From positions 124,001-188,000 of the forward strand of contig JBMHDL010000005.1 in NCBI GenBank assembly GCA_049889415.1: a stretch of DNA of 64,000 nucleotides, given 5' to 3'. Below, in pieces: positions 1 to 8,382 of the stretch (positions within the stretch are counted from its first letter, which is position 1; every line of letters starts with the position of its first letter). Source of the stretch: JAYQKL01 sp049889415 (GTDB lineage Bacteria > Pseudomonadota > Alphaproteobacteria > RS24). The notes under the pieces were generated by a model. It saw only the letters and a program-made list of their open reading frames with translations, was not told the DNA's origin and did no database searches. A program made the position numbers and the translations under genes.

Positions 1-1817
1 TGTCCCAGATACGACATCGAGGGCCTGACGGGGAAGGGCTGTTCATCTCGTCCGATAAATTGTGCGGACTTGGCCATGTCAGATTGTCAATTATCGACAT
101 AGCAAATGGTGCGCAGCCATTTAGCGCTGCCAATGATCGCTATACAGTCACCTTTAACGGCGAAATATACAATTATCTGGAGTTACGGAAGCAACTGGGG
201 CCAGAAAACTTCCAGACGGAGTCTGATACCGAAGTTCTTTTGCGGGCTTATATCAAATGGGGCGCCAAATGTCTGGATAAGCTGCGCGGCATGTTTGCTT
301 TTGCCATTTGGGATGCTGAGAAAAAAGAACTTTTTTGTGCTCGCGACAGGTTCGGCATCAAGCCTTTTTACTGGTCTGCAATTGATGATGAGTTTTACTT
401 TTCCTCTGAAGTCAAAGCCCTTCTGAAATTCCAGAAAAACCGCAGCCTCTCGCCAGAGGGTTTGTCTGATTATTTTGTTTATCAGTTTTATTTGGGTAAC
501 AAAACTCCGGTTAAAAATATCCAATCCTTGGAACCTTCTCACTACCTTTTGTGCCGGCCCGGGCATGACCCTGAGATAAAAAAATATTGGGATGTTGATT
601 ATCATATCAATCATGATGGAGAGGAAGGGTGGTTCCTTGAGCAGCTTGAGTCACTTATGGAGGAGTCAATGGACCTCCATTTGCGTGCTGATGTTCCGAT
701 ATCTTCCTATGTTAGTGGTGGTATTGACTCAAGTTTGATTGCCTCCATGGCTTCGCGGAAGCTGGATCAAAAAATGACTGGATTTAATGGCAGGTTTGAA
801 GGTTCTGATTATGACGAGTCTCCATATGCTGTTGCGACCGGCGCTGCTGCAGGGTTTGATGTTGAAAGCCATATGATCAGCGAGGATGACTTCGTGGATA
901 ATATTGAGGCTGTTATTCGGTCTTTAGATGTGCCACTTGCTGGCCCTGGAGCATTCCCTCAATATATGGTTTCTGGAGCTGTCGCAAAGAACTTCAAGGT
1001 GGTGCTTGGCGGGCAGGGTGGAGATGAAATATTTGGCGGCTATGCCAGATATCTTATTGGGTATTTCCAGCAATGTTTGAAAGCTGGCATAGACGGCACC
1101 ATCAATAACGGAAATTTTGTTGTAAGTTACCAATCAATCGTACCCAATCTGGTTTCGTTGAAAAATTACAAACCCCTTATCCAGTCGGCATGGAAAGGCA
1201 ATATATTTTCCGAGCTTGATGAGGGGTATTGGAATCTGGTGAACCGGGGTCATATTTATCAGGATTTGATTGCAGAAGAGTTTGCGCCAACGGATGAAAA
1301 GTTTGAGGAATTCAAAGAGCTCTTCTGGGGCGAAAATGTTCAGAAAGAAGCTTATTTTGACTTAATGACCCATTTTGATTTCAAAACACTTTTGCCTGCG
1401 CTGTTGCATGTTGAAGACCGTATGAGCATGGCACACGGGTTGGAGGCAAGGGTACCTTTCCTAGATCACAAATTGATTCAATTTGCTGCCTCAATCCCTG
1501 CTGACATAAAGTTCAAGGACGGTGAGTTGAAAAGATTGCTTAAAAAATTCTCTCAAAAGCACCTTCCCAGCCAAGTGGTCGACAGAAAAGATAAGATGGG
1601 CTTCCCTGTGCCGATTAATGACTGGTTGTTAAAGAAAGGCAGGACCTATGAGTTCTTCCATGATCTATTGACGAGTCGAAAAGCCAGTGAGAGAGACTAT
1701 TTAAAAAATGGTCTGGATGTTGACCAACTGATCGGTGCGGATGGGCAATATGGAAGATGCCTTTGGGCGCTTCTATCTCTTGAAATTTGGCATAATCAAC
1801 TTTTTGACGCGGCCTGA
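1..1817 (+). CDS. asnB: Asparagine synthase (glutamine-hydrolysing), 5' end outside window
   Basis: Transfers glutamine amide nitrogen to an aspartyl or, in polysaccharide loci, possibly a uronic-acid carboxylate. The open frame runs in from the window edge: the first codons read HRGPDGEG and continue into LGHVRLSIID, the standard N-terminal glutaminase-domain motifs, so the TTG at 60 is internal and the nucleophile Cys2 lies upstream. NGEIYNY follows. The synthetase domain has the PP-loop SGGIDSS and GGQGGDEIFGGY. The gene ends one base before the 2-epimerase ATG, so the two are co-transcribed. Base composition is AT-rich like the next genes. The family is certain; whether the product is free asparagine or an amidated sugar is inference. 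Confidence 0.92.
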   Translation, partial: SQIRHRGPDGEGLFISSDKLCGLGHVRLSIIDIANGAQPFSAANDRYTVTFNGEIYNYLELRKQLGPENFQTESDTEVLLRAYIKWGAKCLDKLRGMFAFAIWDAEKKELFCARDRFGIKPFYWSAIDDEFYFSSEVKALLKFQKNRSLSPEGLSDYFVYQFYLGNKTPVKNIQSLEPSHYLLCRPGHDPEIKKYWDVDYHINHDGEEGWFLEQLESLMEESMDLHLRADVPISSYVSGGIDSSLIASMASRKLDQKMTGFNGRFEGSDYDESPYAVATGAAAGFDVESHMISEDDFVDNIEAVIRSLDVPLAGPGAFPQYMVSGAVAKNFKVVLGGQGGDEIFGGYARYLIGYFQQCLKAGIDGTINNGNFVVSYQSIVPNLVSLKNYKPLIQSAWKGNIFSELDEGYWNLVNRGHIYQDLIAEEFAPTDEKFEEFKELFWGENVQKEAYFDLMTHFDFKTLLPALLHVEDRMSMAHGLEARVPFLDHKLIQFAASIPADIKFKDGELKRLLKKFSQKHLPSQVVDRKDKMGFPVPINDWLLKKGRTYEFFHDLLTSRKASERDYLKNGLDVDQLIGADGQYGRCLWALLSLEIWHNQLFDAA

Positions 1818-1818
1818 G

Positions 1819-2862
1819 ATGAAACTTTACACAATCATTGGGACACGCCCACAATTTATCAAAGCGAGCGCATTTTCTCACGCGGTTGCCTTGGATGGTG
1901 ACATTGAGGAAGTATCCATTCATACAGGTCAGCATTATGACCGGGCGATGTCGGATATTTTCTTCAACGAACTTTCCATGCCAAAACCTAAATACAACCT
2001 TAATCTCGGCGGCCAGTCGCATGGGGAAATGACGGGTAATATGTTGGTCGCTCTTGAGAAGATTTTTTTAGAGGAGAAGCCCGATTGTGTTGTCGTTTAC
2101 GGGGATACGAACTCTACTTTAGCTGGCGCCCTGGCGGCATCCAAACTGCATATTCCTCTGGCGCATATCGAAGCCGGCTTGCGGTCATTCAACAAAGTTA
2201 TGCCGGAAGAGCAAAATCGGATTATCGCAGACCATTTAAGCGACTATCTTTTTTGTCCAACCCGCGAAAGTGTTGACAATCTTAGGAATGAAACGCTCGT
2301 CAATGGGTTGCATGTCGGTGATATTATGTATGATGTGGCCTGCAATCTCTCTGGACGGATTGGTGCGAACCAAGAGTTTCTGACAAATCTGGGTGTGGTG
2401 CCGAAAGAGTATTTTGCCTGCACCATACACAGGGCTGAAAACACGGATGATGAGCAGCAGTTAAAGGCCGTCATTGACTATCTCAAACATCTGGCTTCTG
2501 AAAAACCTGTTGTTCTGCCGCTTCACCCTAGATTGGCCAAAGCTTGTCAGAAGTTTCAGCTTGATCTTAATGAGCTTCATGTCATCGACCCGCTTGGATA
2601 TATAGATATGATGACGCTAATCAAAAATGCTGAGTGTGTTTACACCGACTCCGGGGGGCTTCAAAAAGAGGCTTATTTTCAGGGTGTTTCCTGTGTAACC
2701 CTGAGAACGGAGACAGAGTGGACGGAAACAGTAACGCATGGCTGGAACCGACTTTGGACCGAAAAGCACTACAAGGGGCCAAGAAAGGAAATCACCGATT
2801 ATGGTCATGGTGATGCCGGAGAAAAAATTCTTACATATCTCAAGGCGAATGTAGCGGGTTAA
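1819..2862 (+). CDS. wecB: UDP-N-acetylglucosamine 2-epimerase family (non-hydrolysing)
   Basis: Epimerises C2 of a UDP-N-acetylamino sugar (UDP-GlcNAc to UDP-ManNAc or a di-N-acetyl uronate relative). The protein has 347 residues from ATG 1819, one base after the asnB stop; an upstream in-frame extension overlaps asnB and is not needed. Visible motifs are IIGTRPQFIKA at the N-terminus, GDTNSTLAG, HIEAGLRSF, PEEQNR, IHRAENTD and TDSGGLQKEA. GTRPQFIKA and TEWTE near the C-terminus resemble the WbpI-type branch (UDP-GlcNAc3NAcA epimerase) more than classical WecB/MnaA, so the symbol gives the family and the exact substrate is open. A hairpin terminator follows directly. Confidence 0.88.
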   Translation: MKLYTIIGTRPQFIKASAFSHAVALDGDIEEVSIHTGQHYDRAMSDIFFNELSMPKPKYNLNLGGQSHGEMTGNMLVALEKIFLEEKPDCVVVYGDTNSTLAGALAASKLHIPLAHIEAGLRSFNKVMPEEQNRIIADHLSDYLFCPTRESVDNLRNETLVNGLHVGDIMYDVACNLSGRIGANQEFLTNLGVVPKEYFACTIHRAENTDDEQQLKAVIDYLKHLASEKPVVLPLHPRLAKACQKFQLDLNELHVIDPLGYIDMMTLIKNAECVYTDSGGLQKEAYFQGVSCVTLRTETEWTETVTHGWNRLWTEKHYKGPRKEITDYGHGDAGEKILTYLKANVAG

Positions 2863-2864
2863 AG

Positions 2865-3998
2865 TTACTGTTCTTCAACCGTGACTCCGAAAAGCCGGCT
2901 CAGCCGGTTTTCTTTTTTCTGCCTTATCAAATAAACGGCATTAGATCGGTGCGGAATAAATGCACCTTCATAAAAATGTGTTCCTTTTCCGAGGGTAACA
3001 GGCTCAATCATTAAGTTTTTTACAGATTTGCCAATCTGTAAAATCTCGATTTCCCCGCCATCATAGTAATTATAGAAGAGCACTCTTAACTTGTGAGGTT
3101 TTCCAGGGGTCAAACCACTCAAAGACAGGGTGGTTATTCTTGTGGTTGGGGAAAGCGATAAAAAAGAGCTGTTGTAAGAAACATCATTGAGTAAATCTTC
3201 ATCCCTTAAACTCTGATTAGTAATGTTCAGCCAGCCTTTTTCAAGTTCTTGAAGGGGAGCTGGCTGCTTCAATCCGAATGATCCGTACCCATTTTTAAGC
3301 TGGATAGGGATGTCCAGGTTCAAATATTCTGATTGATCTCCATATGAAATTTGTTCAGCAACCAGATAATTAACCAAGCGCATATATGGGTGCAAAAAGG
3401 GTGCGCCATAAAGTGTGTTGATGCTTTGGTTTGATAATGGCCTGGTTTTTTGAGTGGCAACAACTTTCGTCTGAAGTGAGGCAAGATCATGACGGATAAC
3501 CTCCTGTAAGGAGAGTAGATCACCATCAGGAGTTCCATCAGTGGTAAAATATGCCCCAAAAGTGGGGTCAAGAAACCGCCATTTTCCATTAATTTTAATT
3601 TCAAGCGCCGTATGATTACCTTGATTTGGTATGTTGTGCAGATGAACAAAGCGGGTTTGGTAGCCTAGGGCCTCCAACAGACCACGAAGCACATGGGCAT
3701 ATCCGAAGCAAGTGGCTTCACAGTCTTGAAACAAGGTGTCCAGAGGAACACTGATTGAGCCGTTCACGCAATGTGCATAGACGGATTTATTCAGATAGGC
3801 AGCGGTATTACTCGGTGAAAGCTGCCTCAACCAAGCAGGATCAATTTGTTGTTGTTGAAAATATTCTCTTGCGGCTTTTAATGTCTCAGGCGGTAATGGG
3901 TTTGCCGAGGCTGAGGGGATCAAGTTAAAAAACCCGATTGTTGCTGCAATTAGGGCAAAGAAACATTTTGATTTGGTCATGAACTTCGAAATTATCAT
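2865..3998 (-). CDS. Secreted transglutaminase-like domain protein
   Basis: Not a recognised named gene. The N-terminus is basic, then hydrophobic (FFALIAATIGFFNL), and ends in SASA before NPLPP, a classical Sec signal peptide without a lipobox. A transglutaminase/protease-like core follows. Numbered from the TTG at 4007, the predicted triad is Cys100 (EATCFGYAHVLRGL), His132 (GNHTALEI) and Asp147 (FLDPTFG). The C-terminal half (about 200 residues) is probably a beta-rich domain I cannot name. ATG 3998 or 3980 are both possible; 3998 has GGA five bases upstream. It sits on the opposite strand inside a polysaccharide locus, so it may act on the envelope or on a surface polymer; that is inference. 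Confidence 0.7.
   Translation of the reverse strand: MIISKFMTKSKCFFALIAATIGFFNLIPSASANPLPPETLKAAREYFQQQQIDPAWLRQLSPSNTAAYLNKSVYAHCVNGSISVPLDTLFQDCEATCFGYAHVLRGLLEALGYQTRFVHLHNIPNQGNHTALEIKINGKWRFLDPTFGAYFTTDGTPDGDLLSLQEVIRHDLASLQTKVVATQKTRPLSNQSINTLYGAPFLHPYMRLVNYLVAEQISYGDQSEYLNLDIPIQLKNGYGSFGLKQPAPLQELEKGWLNITNQSLRDEDLLNDVSYNSSFLSLSPTTRITTLSLSGLTPGKPHKLRVLFYNYYDGGEIEILQIGKSVKNLMIEPVTLGKGTHFYEGAFIPHRSNAVYLIRQKKENRLSRLFGVTVEEQ
2890..2918 (+). terminator. Intrinsic terminator of the asnB-epimerase unit
   Basis: CCGGC (2895-2899) pairs with GCCGG (2903-2907) across a three-base loop. The stem is extended by AAAA (2890-2893)/TTTT (2908-2911) past one bulged G and is followed by C and six T. It lies inside the last codons of the convergent transglutaminase-like gene. 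Confidence 0.6.
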
Positions 3999-4121
3999 AT
4001 TGTCCAAGCTGGTTCTGTAAAAGTATACAGTGTTTAATATCTTTTTGACTGAAGTTTTTTTAAATGGTGCATGACAAAGACTATCCTGTAGTTTGAATTA
4101 TGTGATGCGGACTGAATAATT

Positions 4122-5396
4122 TTGAAAATTGTTTACATAAATCATTATGCTGGTGGAGCCCAATATGGCATGTCCTTCCGCCCAGAATTGCTTTCTGAAA
4201 TTTGGGCAAAGTTAGGGCATGATGTCGTCATAGTAGGGGCATCTTACACTCATTTGCGTCATTGCCAGCCGGTCATTAATGGTCTTTTGAGCGAGGACAG
4301 CCAAGGTCATAGTCATCGCATTTGGCTCCGGACGCCAGGTTACCGGAGTAACGGCGTGGGCCGGTTTCTGAACATGCTGGTTTTTGCCTTGCTTCTGCTC
4401 GTACGATTGCCATTCACCAAATCCGTCAGAAAAGCGGACATCTATATTTCCAGCAGCACACATCCATTTGATATTTTCGGGGTTAAATTTTTGGCTTGGC
4501 TCAATGGAGGCAAAGTGGTTTTTGAGCTTCATGATATTTGGCCGGAGTCATTGATTGAGTTGGGTGGTTTAAAATCATCACACCCTTTTTCCATTATTGT
4601 GAAATGGATACGCCCGCTATGCTATCGCTGGGCGGATGGGGTTGTTTCAATGTTACCCCAAGCTCAAAGTCATATTGAGCGTTATTTCGGAGATAAAAGT
4701 AAAATTACCTATATCTCAAATGGTGCTTTCCCGGGTCTCTTGGAACCGAATGCTTCCGCACCCGCTGAGCCTGACAAAGTAATATCGCCTTATTCTGACC
4801 TGTTTCGTGCCATGGAAGAAACATCTAAGGCCGGTCGTCTGAATTGTGTGTATACGGGGTATTTGGGGCCGCAAAATGCCATGTCGGATATGTTGGAAAT
4901 AGCTCCCCAGTTCATTGGCCGTATAGATTTTCATCTGGTTGGAGATGGGCCTCTGCGTCCACAATTGGCGACCAAATTTGGTAAGATGGGGAATGTGACC
5001 TTTCATGGCACCGTGCCACTGGAAATTTCACAAGCATGTCAGCGCGCAGCTGATATTCTCTATATAGGTTGGCAGAAGAAACAGATTTACCGGTATGGGG
5101 TCACACCCAACAAGCTCTTTGAATATTTTGCAGCAGGAAAACCGGTTATCCAAGCCTTGTCGTTTGCGGATAATTTGGTGGCGCGTGCCGATGCAGGTTT
5201 TTGTTGTGCCGCGGAAGATCATAAGGCGATTGCCGAGGCTTTTGAAAAAATGCTGTCGATGTCGGCAGAGGAAAGAGATCAGATGGGCATGAATGGAAGA
5301 AAATTTGTCAGGGAGCAGTTTTCTTATGATACCCTCGCCTGTAAATTTTTGGACTTTATGCAGGATCTTACGCGCGAGTGTCATCCTGACAGTTAA
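4122..5396 (+). CDS. Glycosyltransferase family 4, WbuB-like
   Basis: Cytoplasmic GT-B glycosyltransferase that would add a sugar to a lipid-linked polysaccharide precursor. It has 424 residues and starts at TTG 4122 (MKIVYINHYAG). The N-terminus, with GMSFRPELLSEIW, GHDVVIVGASYTHLR and a central HDIWPES, is typical of the WbuB group. The C-terminal nucleotide-sugar half has GDGPLRPQL, VTFHGTVP and GVTPNKLFEYFAAGKPV, the EX7E-like donor region. It opens a plus-strand unit with the dehydratase (15-base gap) and sugar transferase (2-base gap). Donor and acceptor cannot be told from sequence. Confidence 0.85.
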   Translation: MKIVYINHYAGGAQYGMSFRPELLSEIWAKLGHDVVIVGASYTHLRHCQPVINGLLSEDSQGHSHRIWLRTPGYRSNGVGRFLNMLVFALLLLVRLPFTKSVRKADIYISSSTHPFDIFGVKFLAWLNGGKVVFELHDIWPESLIELGGLKSSHPFSIIVKWIRPLCYRWADGVVSMLPQAQSHIERYFGDKSKITYISNGAFPGLLEPNASAPAEPDKVISPYSDLFRAMEETSKAGRLNCVYTGYLGPQNAMSDMLEIAPQFIGRIDFHLVGDGPLRPQLATKFGKMGNVTFHGTVPLEISQACQRAADILYIGWQKKQIYRYGVTPNKLFEYFAAGKPVIQALSFADNLVARADAGFCCAAEDHKAIAEAFEKMLSMSAEERDQMGMNGRKFVREQFSYDTLACKFLDFMQDLTRECHPDS

Positions 5397-5411
5397 GAAA
5401 CAAGGCGTGAT

Positions 5412-6593
5412 ATGTTGGATTTGTTAAAAAGACAAACAGCTCTGTTTGAAATGGATCTGGCGAATGCTGATTCTGACATTCGAAACAGGATTGCCGACTC
5501 TCGCTTTTTGGTCATTGGTGGGGCGGGGACCATCGGGCAAGCCGTAGTCAAAGAGATATTCAAGCGCGGCCCCAGATTGCTGCATGTGGCTGATATTAAT
5601 GAAAACAACATGGTTGAGCTTGTGCGTGATATCCGCAGCTCATTTGGCTATGGGGATGGAGAGTTTCAAACATTTATCATCGATTATGGAAGTGCTGATT
5701 TTGAAGCTTTTTGCCTTGCTCAGGGCTGTTATGACTATGTCTTGAACCTCTCAGCCCTGAAACATGTCCGCAGTGAACAAGATCCCTTCACTTTAATGCG
5801 GATGATTGAGGTTAATATTTTAAATGTGGTGCGGCATTTGGAAAGTGACGCATTGAAGGACCCGCAGAAATATTTTTGCGTCTCTACAGATAAGGCGGCC
5901 AATCCGGTGAATATGATGGGGGCCAGTAAAAGAATTATGGAAATGTTCTTGATGGCGCATAGCCAAAGCCAATCAATTTCAACAGCTCGGTTCGCGAATG
6001 TCGCTTTTTCTGATGGATCACTTCTTCACGGGTTTACGCAAAGAATAGGAAAGCGCCAACCATTATCAGCTCCGCTCGATGTTAAACGGTATTTCGTTAC
6101 CCCCGAGGAGTCCGGACAATTATGCCTCCTATCCTGCTTGCTTGGTGAAAACAGAGATATTTTCTTTCCGAAACTCGATCCCGCTTCTCATCAACTTACT
6201 TTTGCTGAGCTTGCGGTCCGATACCTTGAGCAGAACGGTTATGAGCCGTATATTTGTGACACTGAAGAAGAGGCGCGCCAACTGGTTGATACATTGGTAC
6301 CGCAAAAAAAATGGCCGTGTCACTTTTTTGTCAGTGATACAACTGGTGAGAAAGACGAAGAAGAGTTTTTTCTCGCCGATGAAAAACTTGATTTGGATCA
6401 ATTTGCGTCAATCGGGATTGTGAAAAATGAGTTGGCGTTCGACCAAAAAATATTGACAGATTTCATCTCCGAATTTAACCAAATCAAACAGTCAGGCGTC
6501 TGGTCTCGTGAGGCATTGATTGCACTTTTCCATAAGGTTTTGCCAAACTTTAATCACCGAGAAACCGGTAAATATCTCAATCAGAGAATGTAA
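5412..6593 (+). CDS. CapD/WbpM-type nucleotide-sugar 4,6-dehydratase (SDR)
   Basis: Soluble short-chain dehydrogenase of the polysaccharide-biosynthesis (CapD) family, 393 residues. The Rossmann motif is GGAGTIGQ at about residues 36-43. VSTDKAANPVN followed by MGASKR gives the family signature, with Met where the FlaA1/PseB branch has catalytic Tyr; this is the WbpM/CapD pattern. The large N-terminal membrane domain of WbpM is absent. A 4-keto-6-deoxy-HexNAc product is the usual outcome in the family and would suit the adjacent sugar transferase. Exact product (QuiNAc, FucNAc or other) is not determinable. The ATG lies 15 bases after the GT4 stop. Confidence 0.82.
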   Translation: MLDLLKRQTALFEMDLANADSDIRNRIADSRFLVIGGAGTIGQAVVKEIFKRGPRLLHVADINENNMVELVRDIRSSFGYGDGEFQTFIIDYGSADFEAFCLAQGCYDYVLNLSALKHVRSEQDPFTLMRMIEVNILNVVRHLESDALKDPQKYFCVSTDKAANPVNMMGASKRIMEMFLMAHSQSQSISTARFANVAFSDGSLLHGFTQRIGKRQPLSAPLDVKRYFVTPEESGQLCLLSCLLGENRDIFFPKLDPASHQLTFAELAVRYLEQNGYEPYICDTEEEARQLVDTLVPQKKWPCHFFVSDTTGEKDEEEFFLADEKLDLDQFASIGIVKNELAFDQKILTDFISEFNQIKQSGVWSREALIALFHKVLPNFNHRETGKYLNQRM

Positions 6594-6595
6594 TA

Positions 6596-7270
6596 ATGCA
6601 GCGTTTTGCCGATATTGTTCTATCTGTGATGGCCCTCATCCTATTATCCCCCTTCTTATTGCCGCTGCTTCTTATTCTGCGATTAACCGGTGAAGGTGAG
6701 ATTTTTTATTTGCAAGAACGGTGTGGGCGCAATGGTCTTAGATTCCAAGTTCTGAAATTTGCCACAATGCTCAAAAACAGTCCGCAAATCATGACGGGAT
6801 CGCTCACAATTGATAATGACCCCAGGGTTTTGCCGGTCGGAAAATTCTTGAGAAAAACGAAAATTAATGAATTGCCTCAACTCTGGAATGTGTTGCGAGG
6901 CGATATGAGCATTATTGGGCCGCGCCCTCTGACACCCGAGGTGTTTCTGGCCTATAGTCATGAGGTCCAGGATCAGTTGAACCGTTTGCGTCCTGGCATA
7001 AGCGGTATTGGTTCTGTTGTTTTTCGTGATGAAGAGGGGGTGTTGGGTAATCAGGACAGCCCTCAGGAGTTTTACAGAACTGTCATAGCACCGTTCAAGG
7101 CCAGGCTAGAAATCTGGTACTACCAGAACGCTAATTTTATCACATATGCAGGGCTGATTTTCTTAACCATATGGGTGGTTGTGTATCCGCGTTCTCAACT
7201 TGTTTGGCGATGGTTTCCGGATTTGCCGCAGCCGCCAGAAGAATTACGGCGTTACTGGGAGAAAACATAA
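6596..7270 (+). CDS. Monotopic phosphoglycosyl transferase (bacterial sugar transferase)
   Basis: Family that transfers a phosphosugar to undecaprenyl phosphate to start a glycan (PglC/WcaJ catalytic domain), 224 residues. The N-terminal hydrophobic stretch MALILLSPFLLPLLLIL is the re-entrant membrane helix; NELPQLWNVLRGDMS and IGPRPL are the core. The invariant Asp of the Asp-Glu catalytic dyad is here Asn91 followed by Glu92 (codons AAT GAA at 6866-6871). A second hydrophobic segment near the C-terminus (TYAGLIFLTIWVVV) is extra compared with PglC. The ATG is two bases after the dehydratase stop, so the two are translationally close. Activity should not be assumed. Confidence 0.85.
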   Translation: MQRFADIVLSVMALILLSPFLLPLLLILRLTGEGEIFYLQERCGRNGLRFQVLKFATMLKNSPQIMTGSLTIDNDPRVLPVGKFLRKTKINELPQLWNVLRGDMSIIGPRPLTPEVFLAYSHEVQDQLNRLRPGISGIGSVVFRDEEGVLGNQDSPQEFYRTVIAPFKARLEIWYYQNANFITYAGLIFLTIWVVVYPRSQLVWRWFPDLPQPPEELRRYWEKT

Positions 7271-8329
7271 TTACTCTTGCTCTGCAGAAATAATCCGTGT
7301 TTTGGTTTTGTTTATTAACAAAAGATAGGCGGCATAAGCCAAGACAAATCCGACGATAGCTCCAATATCACCAAAGAAATAAAATAAGCTGAAACCCACG
7401 ACCACCATTGCAATTGTCATTAGAATTATAATTGCAAGTGTCTGCTTGTGGTTTTGCGTGAGATGAAACAATAAATGGTGCAAATGCTCCTGATCTGCCT
7501 TAAATATTGCTCTTTTGTTGAGTAGCCGTATAAATATAACAGTCAAAGTATCCATCACCGGCACGGCGAAAATCCACAAGGCCAGTGAGGGGGGGAGCGC
7601 CTTTTCGGGCGGCAATTGTGCATAATATATCGCAATCCAAGCGCAGATGAAGCCGATCATCATGCTGCCGGCATCGCCTAAAAACACCTTGCGGCGGGAC
7701 ACAATGGCGAGATTGACCAGAAGATAGCCGCCAATCGCTCCCCTGAACACATCCAGGTAGGGTTCATGCACCAGTTCGCGGCCCATGGATGAGATGATGG
7801 CACCGATAGCAAGCGTACTGAGCAAAGCCTGCATGCCGGCCAGCCCATCAATACCGTCGCTCATATTAAACGCGTTGACCAGGCCGACAACGGCGATGAT
7901 GGTGACAATATAACCAAAGTCACCCAAAGACAGGGGGCTGCCGTCCGGAAAATAGGCAATCGTACCGATATGGATGTCCGTGCCCCAGACCATCAAACCT
8001 GCCGCACAGGATTGGGCAATAAGCTTGTACAAGGCGCGAATATCAAAAAAATCATCGATAATGCCAACCAGCATCAACAGGCTGGTGGAGATAATCAGCC
8101 ACTGCAGTTCCGGGATCGTCTCGGAAGCTAAGAAGAATGTCACGGCGAAAGTGATGTACAAACAAATGCCACCAATCAGCGGAATGTTGCCGGCATGTTT
8201 TTTGCGCCCGCCGGGTGCATCCAAGAGCCCCACACGCCTTGCCAGCGGTTGCAGCCCCAAAGCGAGCACGAGGGTCAGAAAGCCAGCATAGACCCCATAT
8301 GGGATATTGTTAATTAATGTGTTAAACAT
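7271..8329 (-). CDS. wecA: Undecaprenyl-phosphate N-acetylaminosugar-1-phosphate transferase (WecA/TagO/MraY family)
   Basis: Polytopic inner-membrane enzyme that loads HexNAc-1-phosphate onto undecaprenyl phosphate, the first step of O-antigen, ECA or related glycans. It has 352 residues and roughly ten hydrophobic segments. Visible motifs: DAPGGRKKHAGNIPLIGG, IDDFFDIRALYK (Mg and active-site Asp cluster), NAFNMSDGIDGLAG, FLGDAGSMM and EHLHHLLF (the HxHH loop). It is convergent with the monotopic sugar transferase and ends immediately next to it, so two different types of initiating transferase share the locus. Which N-acetyl sugar is used is not visible. Confidence 0.9.
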   Translation of the reverse strand: MFNTLINNIPYGVYAGFLTLVLALGLQPLARRVGLLDAPGGRKKHAGNIPLIGGICLYITFAVTFFLASETIPELQWLIISTSLLMLVGIIDDFFDIRALYKLIAQSCAAGLMVWGTDIHIGTIAYFPDGSPLSLGDFGYIVTIIAVVGLVNAFNMSDGIDGLAGMQALLSTLAIGAIISSMGRELVHEPYLDVFRGAIGGYLLVNLAIVSRRKVFLGDAGSMMIGFICAWIAIYYAQLPPEKALPPSLALWIFAVPVMDTLTVIFIRLLNKRAIFKADQEHLHHLLFHLTQNHKQTLAIIILMTIAMVVVGFSLFYFFGDIGAIVGFVLAYAAYLLLINKTKTRIISAEQE

Positions 8330-8382
8330 GATGTGTTGTTCATCTTTATAGGCCTTTCGGCGTCGGGTAAATACTAATTTCT

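Noticed and set aside
60..62. TTG at 60 as the start of asparagine synthase.
   Set aside because: The frame is open to the window edge and the upstream codons encode HRGPDGEG, a conserved family motif, so the true start is outside the window.
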